Assembly: GCA_018398765.1 (NCBI GenBank)
Contig: JAHBMJ010000848.1
Span: 1,667-39,608 of the forward strand
Source: Chromera velia
Lineage: Eukaryota; Sar; Chromeraceae
Length of the DNA: 37,942 bases
Direction: 5' to 3'
The notes under the pieces were generated by a model that saw only the letters and a list, made by a program, of their open reading frames with translations, was not told the origin of the DNA and made no database searches. This document shows, piece by piece, positions 22,279 to 32,713 of this stretch (within the stretch, counting starts at the first letter, position 1; each line of letters starts with the position of its first letter). A program made the position numbers and the translations under genes.

Positions 22279-23660
22279 TTAACAAAGAACAGTAAAAAGA
22301 AAGAAAGTTCTTTCATTCCATAATGCGATCAATGAAGGACTCCTCGAATGAGTAATGATATCAGAAAAAACCTTCACGAGAAAACGAAAAGGCCAACAAA
22401 GAAGAAAGCATTCAAGAAAAAGAAAAGTCAGTTCATCAATAAAAACATAAGCAGGGGCATTACAGGAAAGCAAAGAACGCAATACATTCAAACTCATCTG
22501 TCCGATCATTCCTTGCAACCAAGAAATGCAAAAAAAACCATGGATGAATCTAACTCTCTTCAGAGTAGGGAAAGGAGGGAATAGAAGAGCATTATTGAAA
22601 TCATGGAGGCAAAAAAATGAAAAAGCACAAAGGTCATGATACCATTCGACGAGAGCATCCCGATTAGGGTTTGCAGCTGCAAAAAGCAAAACAGAGGGTG
22701 CTTGTTAGAGAAAAAAAATCTGAAGCCCCAGCACCGTGGAGCCTTCCCGCCTTTCTAAGACACATTCAGGACTGTAAAGGTCTTCCTGTAAAAGTAAAGC
22801 AGGAGAGCTCCCATCCTAAAGACTCATTACATCAGAAGAAGCACAGCCAGCAAAACGAATAAAAAGAGAGCGGTCATCTATATATCATACACCAAACCAT
22901 GACTTGTCTTCCCAAGATAAAACAGAGAAAGAATCAGTAACCGAGAACTCCTGCTAGGCTGCAAAGAATCTTGCCCCCCCAGGAGAGCATGGACTCCCCT
23001 GAGGGAAGCCTTCCTTCTGTCGAATCAGTCGTCCATGAATATGAATCAGATTAGTATGAAAATCAAGGTCAACGATCTCCAATAGGATATCAATAGGGTA
23101 TGAAATGGTATCTGTGAATCTGTTGTGAGAGGATAAGAAGGCAGCAGGCTTTACATATTGTCTGCGTGATACCCATGCCTCTCCACATGCCCCCCCAGCC
23201 TCCTTCTTACAAAAAGGACGGAACTTCGGCAGAACAATATATTTGTGTCGAGATTCAGCCTTCACCTTCACGACGAACTTTCTAAGTGACAACAAAAAGG
23301 CATCGCGTGGGAGGGAGGGGAAGAAAGCCTTGATGTCATTAACAACCATCTTAATGTGATCAACAGGCCAATCAGGCTTCAGCAAAAGCCGTTCAGACCG
23401 ATCAGCGGAACGTCCATACCCGGCGTTGAATTCAGACACACATTCCTAAAAAGAAAAAGTCGAGTTCAAGTTACAGTGAGGACCGAAGTAACGAAGCAGG
23501 CCATTCAAACATTTACATGTAAAGGAAAAAAAAGACTTACATCTATGCAAAGTATATGAGACAAGCGGGCGATATTTGATAAACGACCAGGTCGCAAGCA
23601 ACCGACCATCGTCCCCCCAAGACTTCCTCTTTGTTCATAAAAGACCAGTCCCAAAACGTA
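22279..23660 (-). pseudogene. Reverse transcriptase pseudogene of an unclassified retroelement
   Basis: From 23445 down to 22279 one minus-strand frame runs about 387 codons with no frameshift but four stops (22954-22956 TAG, 22885-22887 TGA, then a TAG and a TAA before 22689). It shows catalytic motif A in NDIKAFFPSLP (about 23350-23320), motif B in GFPQGSPCSP near 22990, and the motif C core YIDD at 22873-22884, in the same frame past the first two stops. Upstream, in another frame near 23545-23640, lies a KYRPLVSY-like segment that resembles an early RT motif. A frameshift or an intron (23446-23540 has GT...AG ends but the wrong phase) may separate the two. The class is not clear; it differs from the LINE at 33091-37942. 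Inactive in its present form. Confidence 0.72.
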
Positions 23661-24078
23661 AAAGAAAAGACTTCAAGGCAGCAGACTGGTCTGCAATGCC
23701 ACTCGCCAGATCATTAACAGCGCAATCAAGGTCCGCCTGTTGTAAGAAGGGATACGATCAGTTATCGATGAAAGCCGCTCTTACAGCTTAGCTGTACTTC
23801 CGTATACATAGAAAGGCCAGATCACCCCGAGCCTTATCCACCAGGACAACAGCCAACGCATCCAACAATTTTTTTACTATCCCAGCCTTCTTTGCCGAGT
23901 GGCTCTGCCCGTGATATTCTTTTTGAAGTGAGTAACTAGTGAATAAATATATTCTGTGATTAAACACCTTTGAACACCCGCTAACATACTGAAATACGCT
24001 GGAAAAAAATACAAAAACTAAAAGTGCAGTATCAAAAACTGCAAATTTATGTTAACTAAAAGTGGATTTATTTTTGAA

Positions 24079-24342
24079 CTAGGGGTGATCCCAATACATT
24101 TATTTATATTAAAGTGGTGATGATTTCACTTTAAATAAATAATTTAAAACATTAAAACACTTAAAGAAGAAAAGTTGGAAGTAGAACTGAAAGAAAAGAT
24201 CACTTTTCTAGCATTCTTTGCGAGGTAGTTTTAAAGTGTTCAAAACTTATTATAAATTAAAGGGAAAATTTTAAAGTTTACAGTTAAAGTGGGGGTATCA
24301 TCACTTTATTTAAAAATTTAAAACTATTGGGATCACGCCTAG
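24079..24342. mobile_element. hAT-type MITE, 264 bp
   Basis: Both ends carry an inverted repeat: CTAGGGGTGATCCCAATA at the left, and at the right the complement of CTAGGCGTGATCCCAATA, with one mismatch in 18. A perfect 8-base direct duplication TTTTTGAA flanks it at 24071-24078 and 24343-24350. Eight-base target duplications are the mark of the hAT superfamily. The interior is AT-rich and non-coding and includes TTTAAAGTG-like repeats in both orientations. It is non-autonomous and shares its terminal CTAGGCGTG with the larger element at 31271. Confidence 0.88.
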
Positions 24343-24881
24343 TTTTTGAATTTAATTCAGATTCATCACTTTAAAGTGAACCGGGACTGAACCCTGAATA
24401 TTTTCTTATGCAAGGCTAAGGACTAAAGAAAAAAATTAAAAATATATATATACATGTGAAGGCAATCTTTAATTGCTGGAGCACTACAATATGTCTGACT
24501 TGACATCTCAACTCTTACAGAAGTTAGACATCTGACTCATGATCTGAGCGATCTTATTGCGGTTTTTTGATTTAATTATTATTCTTCTATCAAAAAATTT
24601 GATTGATTGGTCAAACTTTATGATGATTGCCCTTTTCAGCATTCAGTCGATTGGAGCTGGGCCTTTTCTTCTCTTCTCAGAGAGTCTTCACAAAATTATG
24701 GCCCGGTTTGGAGTATCACAAAGAAGAGACAGGTGGATAGAGAATTCTAGGGGGAATCGGATCCACCCTGGTGCTCCGTTCATATCAGAGACAGTCCATC
24801 ACAGACTCACAAATCAGTATTCTCTTTTTTTCTTCATTCGTTTTTCCCCAATATTTTGGATCCAGAAAGCTGTGCACGATT

Positions 24882-25957
24882 TCAAAAAATACGAATGAGA
24901 CAGTTTTTCACGAGTTTATATTTTTTTCCCTCTACCTTCTTCACAATCAAGTCACGATGATTTGTGAGAGCCTTCTTCAGTCCTTGAATACTCCCATGAA
25001 TCTTGCAATTTATAATATAAATGCCATTTTTTTTTACAATCTCCTTAAATCTCTTGTACAAGAGGCCCGTCATAACGAAAAGTTGCTTTAAGATCTCTTC
25101 AAGCTGATCAAGAGATACTTTTTTCCCCCAATATTGAGCACATAAAGACGTAAAAATCTTTCCCACGTTTTCTGTTTGAGGGTCCTGAAGCCTTCCTTGC
25201 CACTCCACGCCAACGCCAGACCGGTCTCCCAGGTGCAACCTCTGGGCTCTGTTATCCAGATTCAGAGATATCTAGAGATATCACGGGCACTTCAAAACAT
25301 GTGTGTACGCAGACCTTGACCCGAATATCATTAGCCTCTGCAGTCATAGGACAGTTCGTCACAAGCCATCCGTTTCTGTTCAGATTTCTGTAAATAAACG
25401 GGCCCTTGCCCTCAGTGTCCAATCTGAATCTGCTGAGGCTCTGTATCATAGAATGATCAAGATAGAGTGCCAAGAGGTTAACGAATTGAATGGAGGTTAA
25501 CGAACTGATGGAACGGGGGATTCTCGATCGCTAAAAGTAGAGGTCTGCCCCAACAAGAATGTTCTCAGCGGTCACACGGAAAGTTTTATCTCCGTAAGCA
25601 CTTCTTAACTTCTTGTCAGGCATAGAGAAGGAAACGCCTTGAGGACAATCGGGTTACACCACCCCTTGCCTGTCTTTTAGCTGGGATGGAGTCAACAGCT
25701 GCGACCTCAAAATCTCATTTGCCTTCGTTGTTTCATACACCAGGCAACTGAACGATTTCCAGCGACTGTCATCACTTTGCAACGCTTCCTTTTGGGTGGT
25801 GCAAAAGTATTGCCCATCTTTTCTTGTAACCTCCTGTGATGATGTCATTTTCCCGTAAGTTTAACAAACAACGAAAGAGTGATGTTTGCCACTCAAAATT
25901 TAGAGTATTCGCATTTCCGAAGATTGTAGATAAAAAATTTTGGAGCCTCAAGTACAA
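24882..25957 (-). pseudogene. Degraded minus-strand coding region of unknown function
   Basis: Several minus-strand open segments (25957-25772, 25848-25654, 25473-25252, 25238-24882) follow each other with changes of frame. The first two overlap at about 25772-25848, as expected if one ORF was broken by a frameshift. The peptides look protein-like (for example FEWQTSLFRCLLNL and GLLYKRFKEIVKKNG), but I recognise no family. They lie upstream of the RT pseudogene on the same strand and could be another part of that element. Confidence 0.35.
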
Positions 25958-26334
25958 TTCAGGTGCCCCACATTACAGTGTCCCCAACTTCATTTGAGGA
26001 GAGAAGCATGCAGGAAGTCTTGGACAGGGTGGCAATGGTTTGAGTTTGATATCGACCTGCACGTAGATTTTGAATGTAGTACGTCAATTAACAAATGCAC
26101 CACGCGGGGCCGGCCATGCATGCTGCGCATGACCCCGGAAAGCGAAGCGGGGGGCACTTACAAAACAGAAATATACCCCAGCCCGCGCATGCATGCAGTG
26201 TCTTTCGCCAAAAACCTGGCCCCGAAAGGCTGAATTTGCGTTATGCGTGCGTCAGATGGGGTGTTTACCCCCGGGTTTTTTTCCAGGAGGGGGCTCAGGG
26301 GGGGAGAGTTCCGCGGCTTTTCCCGTGAGGGGGT

Positions 26335-26357
26335 NNNNNNNNNNNNNNNNNNNNNNN
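26335..26357. other. Assembly gap (23 Ns)
   Basis: A run of 23 N with G-rich sequence on both sides. Sequence order here depends on the assembly. The GC-rich patch 26100-26530, which includes CG-rich and CATGCATG-type palindromes, holds no supported gene. Confidence 0.99.
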
Positions 26358-26729
26358 GGGGGTCGACTGGCCGGCGTGCGTCAATCGTGCAGTACGTTGT
26401 ACACAATTGTCACATTTTTCTTGCTTTCCAGGGCCGTTCGCAAGCTTGCTTGCATCAGATGCAGCGGCCGCGGCGCGCGCGCGCGATCCATGCATGCATG
26501 GCCGCGGGATGTCATGGTGCATACATGGTGCAGTCTACCACGCAGACTAATGAAGCGGTAGAAATCAATGTGTATTCAGTAGGTAGATGGCCAGGTGGGT
26601 AGCTGTGCATCATCGTACACTGTGTTCCAGGTCTCAGTTTCGGAGTTGCCTGTAGGTGAGAGTCAGCTGATCCGTCTCCGTCTCTCGATCTGTGAGAGTC
26701 TCAGACAAGAACCTCGGATGCCTTGATGT

Positions 26730-29700
26730 ATGCTCAGTCTGCTGCCAGTCTGGGTCATCCTGACGCTCTTTTCAATCTCAGTCGAGGTTGCTGAGCTGTT
26801 TTCAATCGACAGGAGTGCTCCGCGGAGTGCGTTCCATCTTTTCCGTCCGTCTACGGCCTTGCCCCGTCCCCGTAGTTTGTCCCCGTCTCCAACCACTGCG
26901 TTTGCAGCCATGGACCAGTGTGCGAAGAACACCTGCTCGGGCACCCTTCTGACTGATGAGCAGAAAGCGGAGAAGCTGAAGATGCTGGCAGAGGGATGGG
27001 CCCTGAACGAATCGGGAAAACTCTTCAAGCGAGTGGACTTTCCCAAAAGGCGACGAGACAGCTTTCAAAAGGCCAAACAGCTGGTGGACATGGTATCTGA
27101 AGTGGCTGAGGAGTTCAACCATCACCCGGACATCCGGTCAGCATGTATTGATATGATATGCTGCCTTCTCCACCAGGTCGAGTTCTCTGGGAAAAAAAAA
27201 AAAGTGCCGAAGTGTCCGCAGAGCCCAACCAGACCGGCCAACCTTCTTCTGTCCATCATTCAGTCGACTTCATATTTATGTCACTCCTCTTTCAAAATGA
27301 GATCAACAAGAAGTGCGCCCTCGGCTTCCCTCAGTCATCATTCGTCAACTGCTGCATGCATGCTCAGACATTGACGCACGCACAGATTGCCTCCTACGGA
27401 CCCAGTTCAGACTTCCAAGTGCGAATGATCGAAAGGCAATGTGTGGTTTTTTCGTCAAGCTTTCGAGGTCCACCTGGCAATTTGCCTAACTATTCTGGCC
27501 CTATCAGGACATATGGGATACTCAGGGATGCTCAATACCTTTTCCCAGCTCTCTTTTTTTGTGTTCTGCTGCTCTCTCTCTCTCTTTCTCTCTTCTCTCT
27601 GTGCCTCTCTGCCCACCTGCCTGCCTTTCTGTCAGTCTGTCTGCCTGTCAGTCTGTCTGCAGAGACAAAGAAAAGAGAGAAGCATATAGGTCGTCTAAAG
27701 AAGAAGAAGAAGAAGAAGAAATCAGTATTCTGTTTTGTTGTGTGTCCGTTTGCGTGAAGAGAAGGAAAAGGGAAAGAAGAAGGTACTGTCTGTCTGTCTG
27801 TTTGTCTGTATAAAGTAAAAAAAAGACGATACAGTCTGTCTGTCTGTCTCTCTGTTTGTCTGTCGGAATCCTCCTGGTTATTTTCGAATAGCCTGTTGTC
27901 TTTCCCCGTTTCTTCACAAGGAGGCATTTCCTTGCAGGTCCTTATACCTGTGAGCAGTCACACACACACGCGCACACGCATCCACACACAACACTCGCAC
28001 ATATATGCACACACATACACACACACGCATTCTTTCAATCGGGGCGGGCGGTCAAAAGAAGAGATCCAACCAGAGGAGGGGTTTTTTTTTGCGGTGTGTG
28101 CCTTCAACTGAAAAAGGGAACCCCAGAGCAAGAAATCAAAAGATAAAGGGAACCCCAGAAGAAGAAAGAGGCGAATGGTGAACACGAACCTTGGAGTGAA
28201 GGACCCGAAACGAAAGGAAATAAAGAGAAACGAACCCGTCCAGATGGAAAGAATGTGGAAGTGCACAAGCGTAAGCCTGCACTGGGCAGAGAAGGGCCGC
28301 AGAGTACGCTTAAGGCCTGAAGCTCTGGTACTCTTCCACTGAGAGAGCGCGCCAAAAGAAAAGAAGAAAACAGAAGAGAATGAAAGGAAGGTCCCGTCTG
28401 TCTGTCTGTCTGTCTGTCTGCCTGCCTGTCTGCCTGGCTGCCTACCTGCCTGCCTGCCTGTCTCTCTGTCTGTCTGTCTGTCGGGAGGTGGAGAGACAAG
28501 GGGCACTGAACTCTCACCTTTCGGGCCCCCTGCCCACGCTGTTTGATTGTTGGTTCTGTTCTCTTGTCTTTCTTTCTTTATTTATTTATTTATTTATTTG
28601 TTTAACTCTTTCTTTCATTCTTTCTTTCTTTTTGTCTGTTGTGTTCATGAAGAAAAGAAGGAAGAAGACGAAAGATATAGTCTCTGTCTGTCTGTCTGTC
28701 TGTCTGCCTGGCTGCCTACCTGCCTGCCTGCCTGTCTCTCTCTCTGTCTCTCTGTCTGTCTGTCTGTCTGTCTGTCTGTCGGGAAGAAAAGAAGGGAGAA
28801 GAAGAAACATATAGTCTGTCTGTCGGGAGGTGGAGAGACAAGGGGCACTGAACTCTCACCTTTCGGGCCCCCTGCCCACGCTGTTTGATTGTTGGTTCTG
28901 TTCTCTTGTCTTTCTTTCTTTCTTTATTTATTTGTTTAACTCTTTCTTTCATTCTTTCTTTCTTTTTGTCTGTTGTGTTGAGGAAGAAAAGAAGGAAGAA
29001 GACGAAAGATATAGTCTCTGTCTGTCTGTCTGTCTGTCTGCCTGGCTGCCTACCTGCCTGCCTGCCTGTCTCTCTCTCTGTCTCTCTGTCTGTCTGTCTG
29101 TCTGTCTGTCTGTCGGGAAGAAAAGAAGGGAGAAGAAGAAACATATAGTCTGTCTGTCGGGAGGTGGAGAGACAAGGGGCACTGAACTCTCACCTTTCGG
29201 GCCCCCTGCCCACGCTGTCTGATTGTTGGTTCTGTTCTCTTGTCTTTCTTTCTTTATTTATTTGTTTAACTCTTTCTTTCTTTCATTCTTTCTTTCTTTT
29301 TGTCTGTTGTGTTCATGAAGAAAAGAAGGAAGAAGACGAAAGATATAGTCTCTGTCTGTCTGTCTGTCTGTCTGCCTGGCTGCCTACCTGCCTGCCTGCC
29401 TGTCTCTCTCTCTGTCTCTCTGTCTGTCTGTCTGTCTGTCTGTCTGTCGGGAAGAAAAGAAGGGAGAAGAAGAAACATATAGTCTGTCTGTCGGGAGGTG
29501 GAGAGACAAGGGGCACTGAACTCTCACCTTTCGGGCCCCCTGCCCACGCTGTTTGATTGTTGGTTCTGTTCTCTTGTCTTTCTTTCTTTCTTTGTTTAAC
29601 TCTTTCTTTCTTTCATTCTTTCTTTCTTTTTGTCTGTTGTGTTGAGGAAGAAAAGAAGGAAGAAGACGAAAGATATAGTCTCTGTCTGTTTGTCTGTTTG

Positions 29701-30853
29701 TCTGTTTGTCTGTCTGTCTGTCTATCTGTCTGTCTGTCTGTCTGTCTGCATGTCGTCCCTCCAGCCCAATCTCGTCCTGTACTCTTCCTCCTTCTTGATC
29801 GCTTCTGTGTCTCTCTCGCTGTCTGTGTGGGACGTGCCCCCCCACCCTCACCCCCCCTCTCTAAAAACGACGGCGCCTGCCTGTGTTCTTGTGTTTGTCG
29901 TATGGTTCTGTTTTTGTGTTTTTGTTTGTTTTTTCCCTTTACTATGTCTCCTTGCCTTGTGGACTTCAACTGATCACGTGACAGACAACTCATCGGGGGA
30001 ACAGATACGGCAACGGGAGCTCTCCTTCAGGCCCCCTTCCGCGTTAATTGTCTGGTTGTTTGCGTGTCGGTGTTTTCTTTGATTGCCCGCCTGATGTTTC
30101 TTTCTTTTTTGATTCTTTACCTGAAAGGAAAGAACAAAGAAAAAGAAAACAAGAAGGCGGATACTCTGTCAGGTCAAAAGGGAGGGAGAAGAAGAAACAT
30201 ATAGTCTGTGTGTCACGTGAAAAGAATCAGGGAATTAAAGAAAGGTGTGCCTTTTGAGATTTTGGGGAGCTTCGTTAGCAAAGAAACGGCAACACAGCAA
30301 AAGAAGAATTCGGATGAATATGGCTCCCCGGACCGAAACAAGAAGTCAGAAAGAAAGGAGAGAGAGAGAGAGAGCACAAGAAGAATACGGTGCCCCCCCG
30401 TACCCCCTCTCCCTCCCTGCCTTCAGAGTACTCGACAGTGCCTGTTCCCCTTCATAATTGTTTGAATTTGGTTGGAATCCGGTGTACTATCGCTGTCTTT
30501 CTCTTCTTTTGTGGGGAAGCAGCAGGAAGCAGGGTATGGCTTCAGAGAAATCCTGTCAGGAGGTGTAGAGGCACTTACTGTACAGCGTCGGGCCCCTGCC
30601 CGAGTTGACACAGTGGCTTTTGTCGTCGACTCTTTCTTTCGCTCCTTCTTTGTTTGTTTATCCTTTGTGTGGAGAGAAACACGTTCTTACCTATCTGTCT
30701 GTCTGTCTGTCGCTTTCAATTAACACGTGCAGGTTTGGCTGGGGGTACGTGGAGATTGAGTACTTCACTCACACCGTGAACGGAGTGACGGAAAGCGACT
30801 TCACCATGGCAGCGCACATCGACGCCCGAATGGCGGCAAATGCAGCCAGTTGA
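26730..30853 (+). CDS. PCD: Pterin-4a-carbinolamine dehydratase, probably plastid- or ER-targeted
   Basis: Dehydrates 4a-hydroxytetrahydropterin, the product of aromatic amino acid hydroxylases, so that the pterin cofactor can be recycled. Two exons, 26730-27136 and 30733-30853, join in phase 2 (CG plus G) and give 175 residues ending TGA at 30851. The family core begins near 26910 (MDQCAKNTCSGTLLTDEQ). It contains the active-site signature EEFNHHPDI at the exon 1 end, then FGWGYVEIEYFTHT and the final His-Ile-Asp in exon 2, so all key residues are present. The first 60 residues extend beyond the usual ~100-residue protein. They comprise a hydrophobic signal-like segment (MLSLLPVWVILTLFSIS) and a Ser/Pro/Arg-rich stretch with SAFHLF, resembling a bipartite complex-plastid leader. 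An internal ATG at 26910 would give a cytosolic form of usual length. The 3.6-kb intron is full of tandem repeats. Confidence 0.92.
27958..28028 (+). repeat. (CA)n-rich tract
   Basis: CACACA runs with GCA and TCA interruptions inside the dehydratase intron. It is one of the few tracts with A/C on the coding strand. Confidence 0.8.
28113..28160 (+). repeat. Short tandem duplication
   Basis: The segment AAAGGGAACCCCAGA occurs twice, about 35 bases apart, in a purine-rich stretch of the intron. Confidence 0.7.
28398..29755 (+). repeat. Tandem array of about four 334-342 bp units
   Basis: The marker GGGAGGTGGAGAGACAAGG recurs at 28483, 28825, 29159 and 29493, giving periods of 342, 334 and 334. 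Each unit has a TCTG/CCTG tract, a unique GC-rich core with CACCTTTCGGGCCCCCTGCC, a TTTC tract, and a purine block AAGAAAAGAAGGAAGAAGACG. Copies are almost identical and differ mainly in tract lengths, which points to recent homogenisation. Confidence 0.95.
29996..30055 (+). repeat. Diverged fragment of the 334-bp unit
   Basis: Contains CTCTCCTTCAGGCCCCCTTC followed by a TGTCTGGTTGTTTG-like end, matching the core of the array unit with many substitutions. Confidence 0.5.
30553..30620 (+). repeat. Second diverged fragment of the 334-bp unit
   Basis: AGGAGGTGTAGAGGCACT followed by CGGGCCCCTGCC resembles the unit core with substitutions and small deletions. It suggests that the array was once longer and reached nearly to exon 2. 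Confidence 0.5.
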
Positions 30854-31262
30854 ATGTGATTAGAGTGTGAATCATTGATGTCTATGTTAAAACGTGTAAA
30901 AGCCTGAAGTCCAAAGCAAATCGTACGCGGCTTCCAAGGCGGCTCCGCGCCTGCGGGCCGCGGCGCGGACTTTCAAGTCTATCCGTTAGAGCAAAAAAAA
31001 AATTCAAGTGGCTTGTACTATAAGCCTTGGAGTGTCAGGGACGTAAATAGTGTGTCACCGCAAAACATTCTGAAGTAATACAGAAGTATGTTATGTTCCA
31101 ATGATTCCTGTTAATTTCTTGATACTACAATAGTAATGAATTTAAAAAAATTAAAAGATTGAATTTATCGAAAGAAATACATGATATACCACTGGCATAT
31201 ATATCTAAAACTTAAGTAAAAGACTAAAACAATATTAGTTGTAGACCCGGTTACTAGACCGG
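30854..31262. other. AT-rich spacer after the dehydratase gene
   Basis: No gene seen. A GC-rich patch with CG-rich inverted segments lies at 30925-30975, followed by an A-run; the rest is AT-rich. Confidence 0.5.
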
Positions 31263-31270
31263 CTTTTCAT
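31263..31270. repeat. Left 8-bp target-site duplication
   Basis: CTTTTCAT, repeated perfectly at 32539-32546 on the other side of the element. Confidence 0.9.
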
Positions 31271-32538
31271 CTAGGCGTGGTTTATACATAAAGACATACA
31301 TTAAATTCTGTCCATCAAGAATGTATGTATATATGTATGTATGTAATGTATGTAAACTAATGTTGTAAAAGTCATTTTCAAAATGAAATTCCTGACAAAG
31401 CCTGAAACAATGCCACTTAAGTTTCTAGTCAAGTTCTAGGTCAACTTTATATACTAGTTTGTATAGTGAGTTTAGTAGTTGGTCTGTTACTACTAGTATA
31501 TACTAGTGACAAAGCTGGTGCATGATAAGCTAGGTGATAAACAGGGAGGAGACTATAACATTTCATATAAAAAGCTGCCAAAAAATCTTCAAGTAGGACA
31601 GCTGTGATTTCAAAGAACTTGCAAGCCCGTTCTGGTTTCAATGAGCTCTACTTTCTGCTTTACTAACAGAATGTATCCTGCTAAGTCAGACATTGCGTCT
31701 TCTGGAGCTTCTATCATATTTATACAGAAGCTGAGGCAGAGGCAGAGGGGGTTGAAATCAATACAGAGAATGTTCAGTTCCGTGGTATGGGATTTTATGT
31801 CCCTGAGAAGAAAGAAGGTAAAGAGAAAGAAAGGGGGGAGATCGAAGATGAGGAGGAGGATGATGATGAGTTCGAGGGCTCCTCGGACGAAGCCTTTGAG
31901 AATGAGGATGAACGGTCTTGCGCATCTGGTGAAGAAGATGAAGATGAGGAGAACAAGAAAGAAGGAGACGAGGATGAGGAGGACAAAAAATCGGAGGACG
32001 ACGATATGCAGACCCTCCTTGAGGATGCAGCCGAGACCGTCGAGGAGGAGTGGGATGCATTCTACAAGGACGGGGTTGTGTATTTTGCAGTCGGGGACCA
32101 GCTGATTAATGGCTCTGATGAAGGTGCCATTGCTGCGCACTCTACCAAATTCGGCAAGGTTCTGTGGTTTATTCCCCAGGTCCGTCTTGCCTGGGTAGAT
32201 GGGAAGCCTACAATCGCAGAGGACGCAAAGCATATGTTTTCTTTTGATGAGAAGACTGGTGTGATCGCTGCAGTGTGAAGAGGGGATAGAGGCTGAGATA
32301 GAGGTAGATAGAGGGCCCTTGAGAATTGACAAGTCGACTGCTAATAGAATTTTACATACAAACTATATAATTTATATTAGTATGTATGTGTTACTAGATA
32401 TTTTATTAGAACTAATTTAATAATGAGTTGATTACTCTACTATTTTTTTAAAATGATATTAATATACATTGTGTATACATTATATTCTCCAAGTTCAGAA
32501 TGTATGTAAGAATGTATGTATGTATAAACCATGCCTAG
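31271..32538. mobile_element. hAT-like DNA transposon (non-autonomous), 1,268 bp, carrying an acidic ORF
   Basis: The left end CTAGGCGTGGTTTATACATA (31271-31290) is matched in inverted orientation at 32519-32538 with one mismatch in 20. The similarity continues inward through ACATACATT-type sequence to about 48 bases. Both sides carry the 8-base duplication CTTTTCAT. This geometry is that of hAT elements. The interior holds one coding region (to 32278) but nothing resembling a hAT transposase. The element is therefore probably mobilised in trans, and its ORF is either captured host sequence or an unfamiliar element gene. The MITE at 24079 has matching first nine terminal bases at its right end. 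Confidence 0.87.
31787..32278 (+). CDS. Acidic protein inside the hAT-like element, function unknown
   Basis: From ATG at 31787 it encodes 163 residues and stops TGA at 32276. The first half is a charged Glu/Asp/Lys-rich stretch (about residues 8-80). The second half looks like a folded domain, with EEEWDAFYKDGVVYFAVGDQ, VLWFIPQVRLAWVDGKP and a FSFDEKTG end. The frame stays open upstream to about 31686, through AEAEGVEINTENVQF. A CAG at 31725-31727 could be a splice acceptor, so the true N-terminus may differ. I recognise no family. It lies wholly between the inverted repeats of the element, so it moves with it. Antisense ORFs over the same bases are shadows. Confidence 0.55.
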   Translation: MGFYVPEKKEGKEKERGEIEDEEEDDDEFEGSSDEAFENEDERSCASGEEDEDEENKKEGDEDEEDKKSEDDDMQTLLEDAAETVEEEWDAFYKDGVVYFAVGDQLINGSDEGAIAAHSTKFGKVLWFIPQVRLAWVDGKPTIAEDAKHMFSFDEKTGVIAAV

Positions 32539-32546
32539 CTTTTCAT
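32539..32546. repeat. Right 8-bp target-site duplication
   Basis: CTTTTCAT, identical to 31263-31270. Confidence 0.9.
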
Positions 32547-32713
32547 AGTGATCCAAATCGAGTAACAATTCAAGTTTGAGGCAGCTCTGCTACGTTCAGA
32601 GTAACGTTCTGGCTGCGGGCCACGCCTAGCGGCCGCCCTGACTTTTAGACGAAGGAAAAAAATTATGACTTTACATTAAATCCCCCCCCTCCCCCCCTTT
32701 TAAGTGGAATGCC

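Larger units (their letters stand above)
27137..30732 (+). other. Repeat-filled intron of the dehydratase gene
   Basis: GT at 27137 and AG at 30731-30732. It holds TCTG/TCTC tracts (27568-27660, 27787-27862), a CA tract (27958-28028), the 334-bp tandem array and diverged array fragments. The many ORFs in both directions are produced by the repeats. I see no second gene inside it. Confidence 0.85.

Noticed and set aside
23446-23540. Intron in the RT pseudogene
   Set aside because: GT and AG ends exist with a pyrimidine tract, but the reading phases on the two sides do not match.
27532-29993. Many ORFs on both strands rich in Cys-Leu-Ser-Val or Asp-Arg-Gln-Thr
   Set aside because: They arise from TCTG/CAGA repeats of the dehydratase intron array and recur with its period.
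31610-32332. 240-codon minus-strand ORF opposite the acidic gene
   Set aside because: It is the shadow of the Glu/Asp-rich plus-strand ORF, whose C-terminal half looks more like a folded protein.
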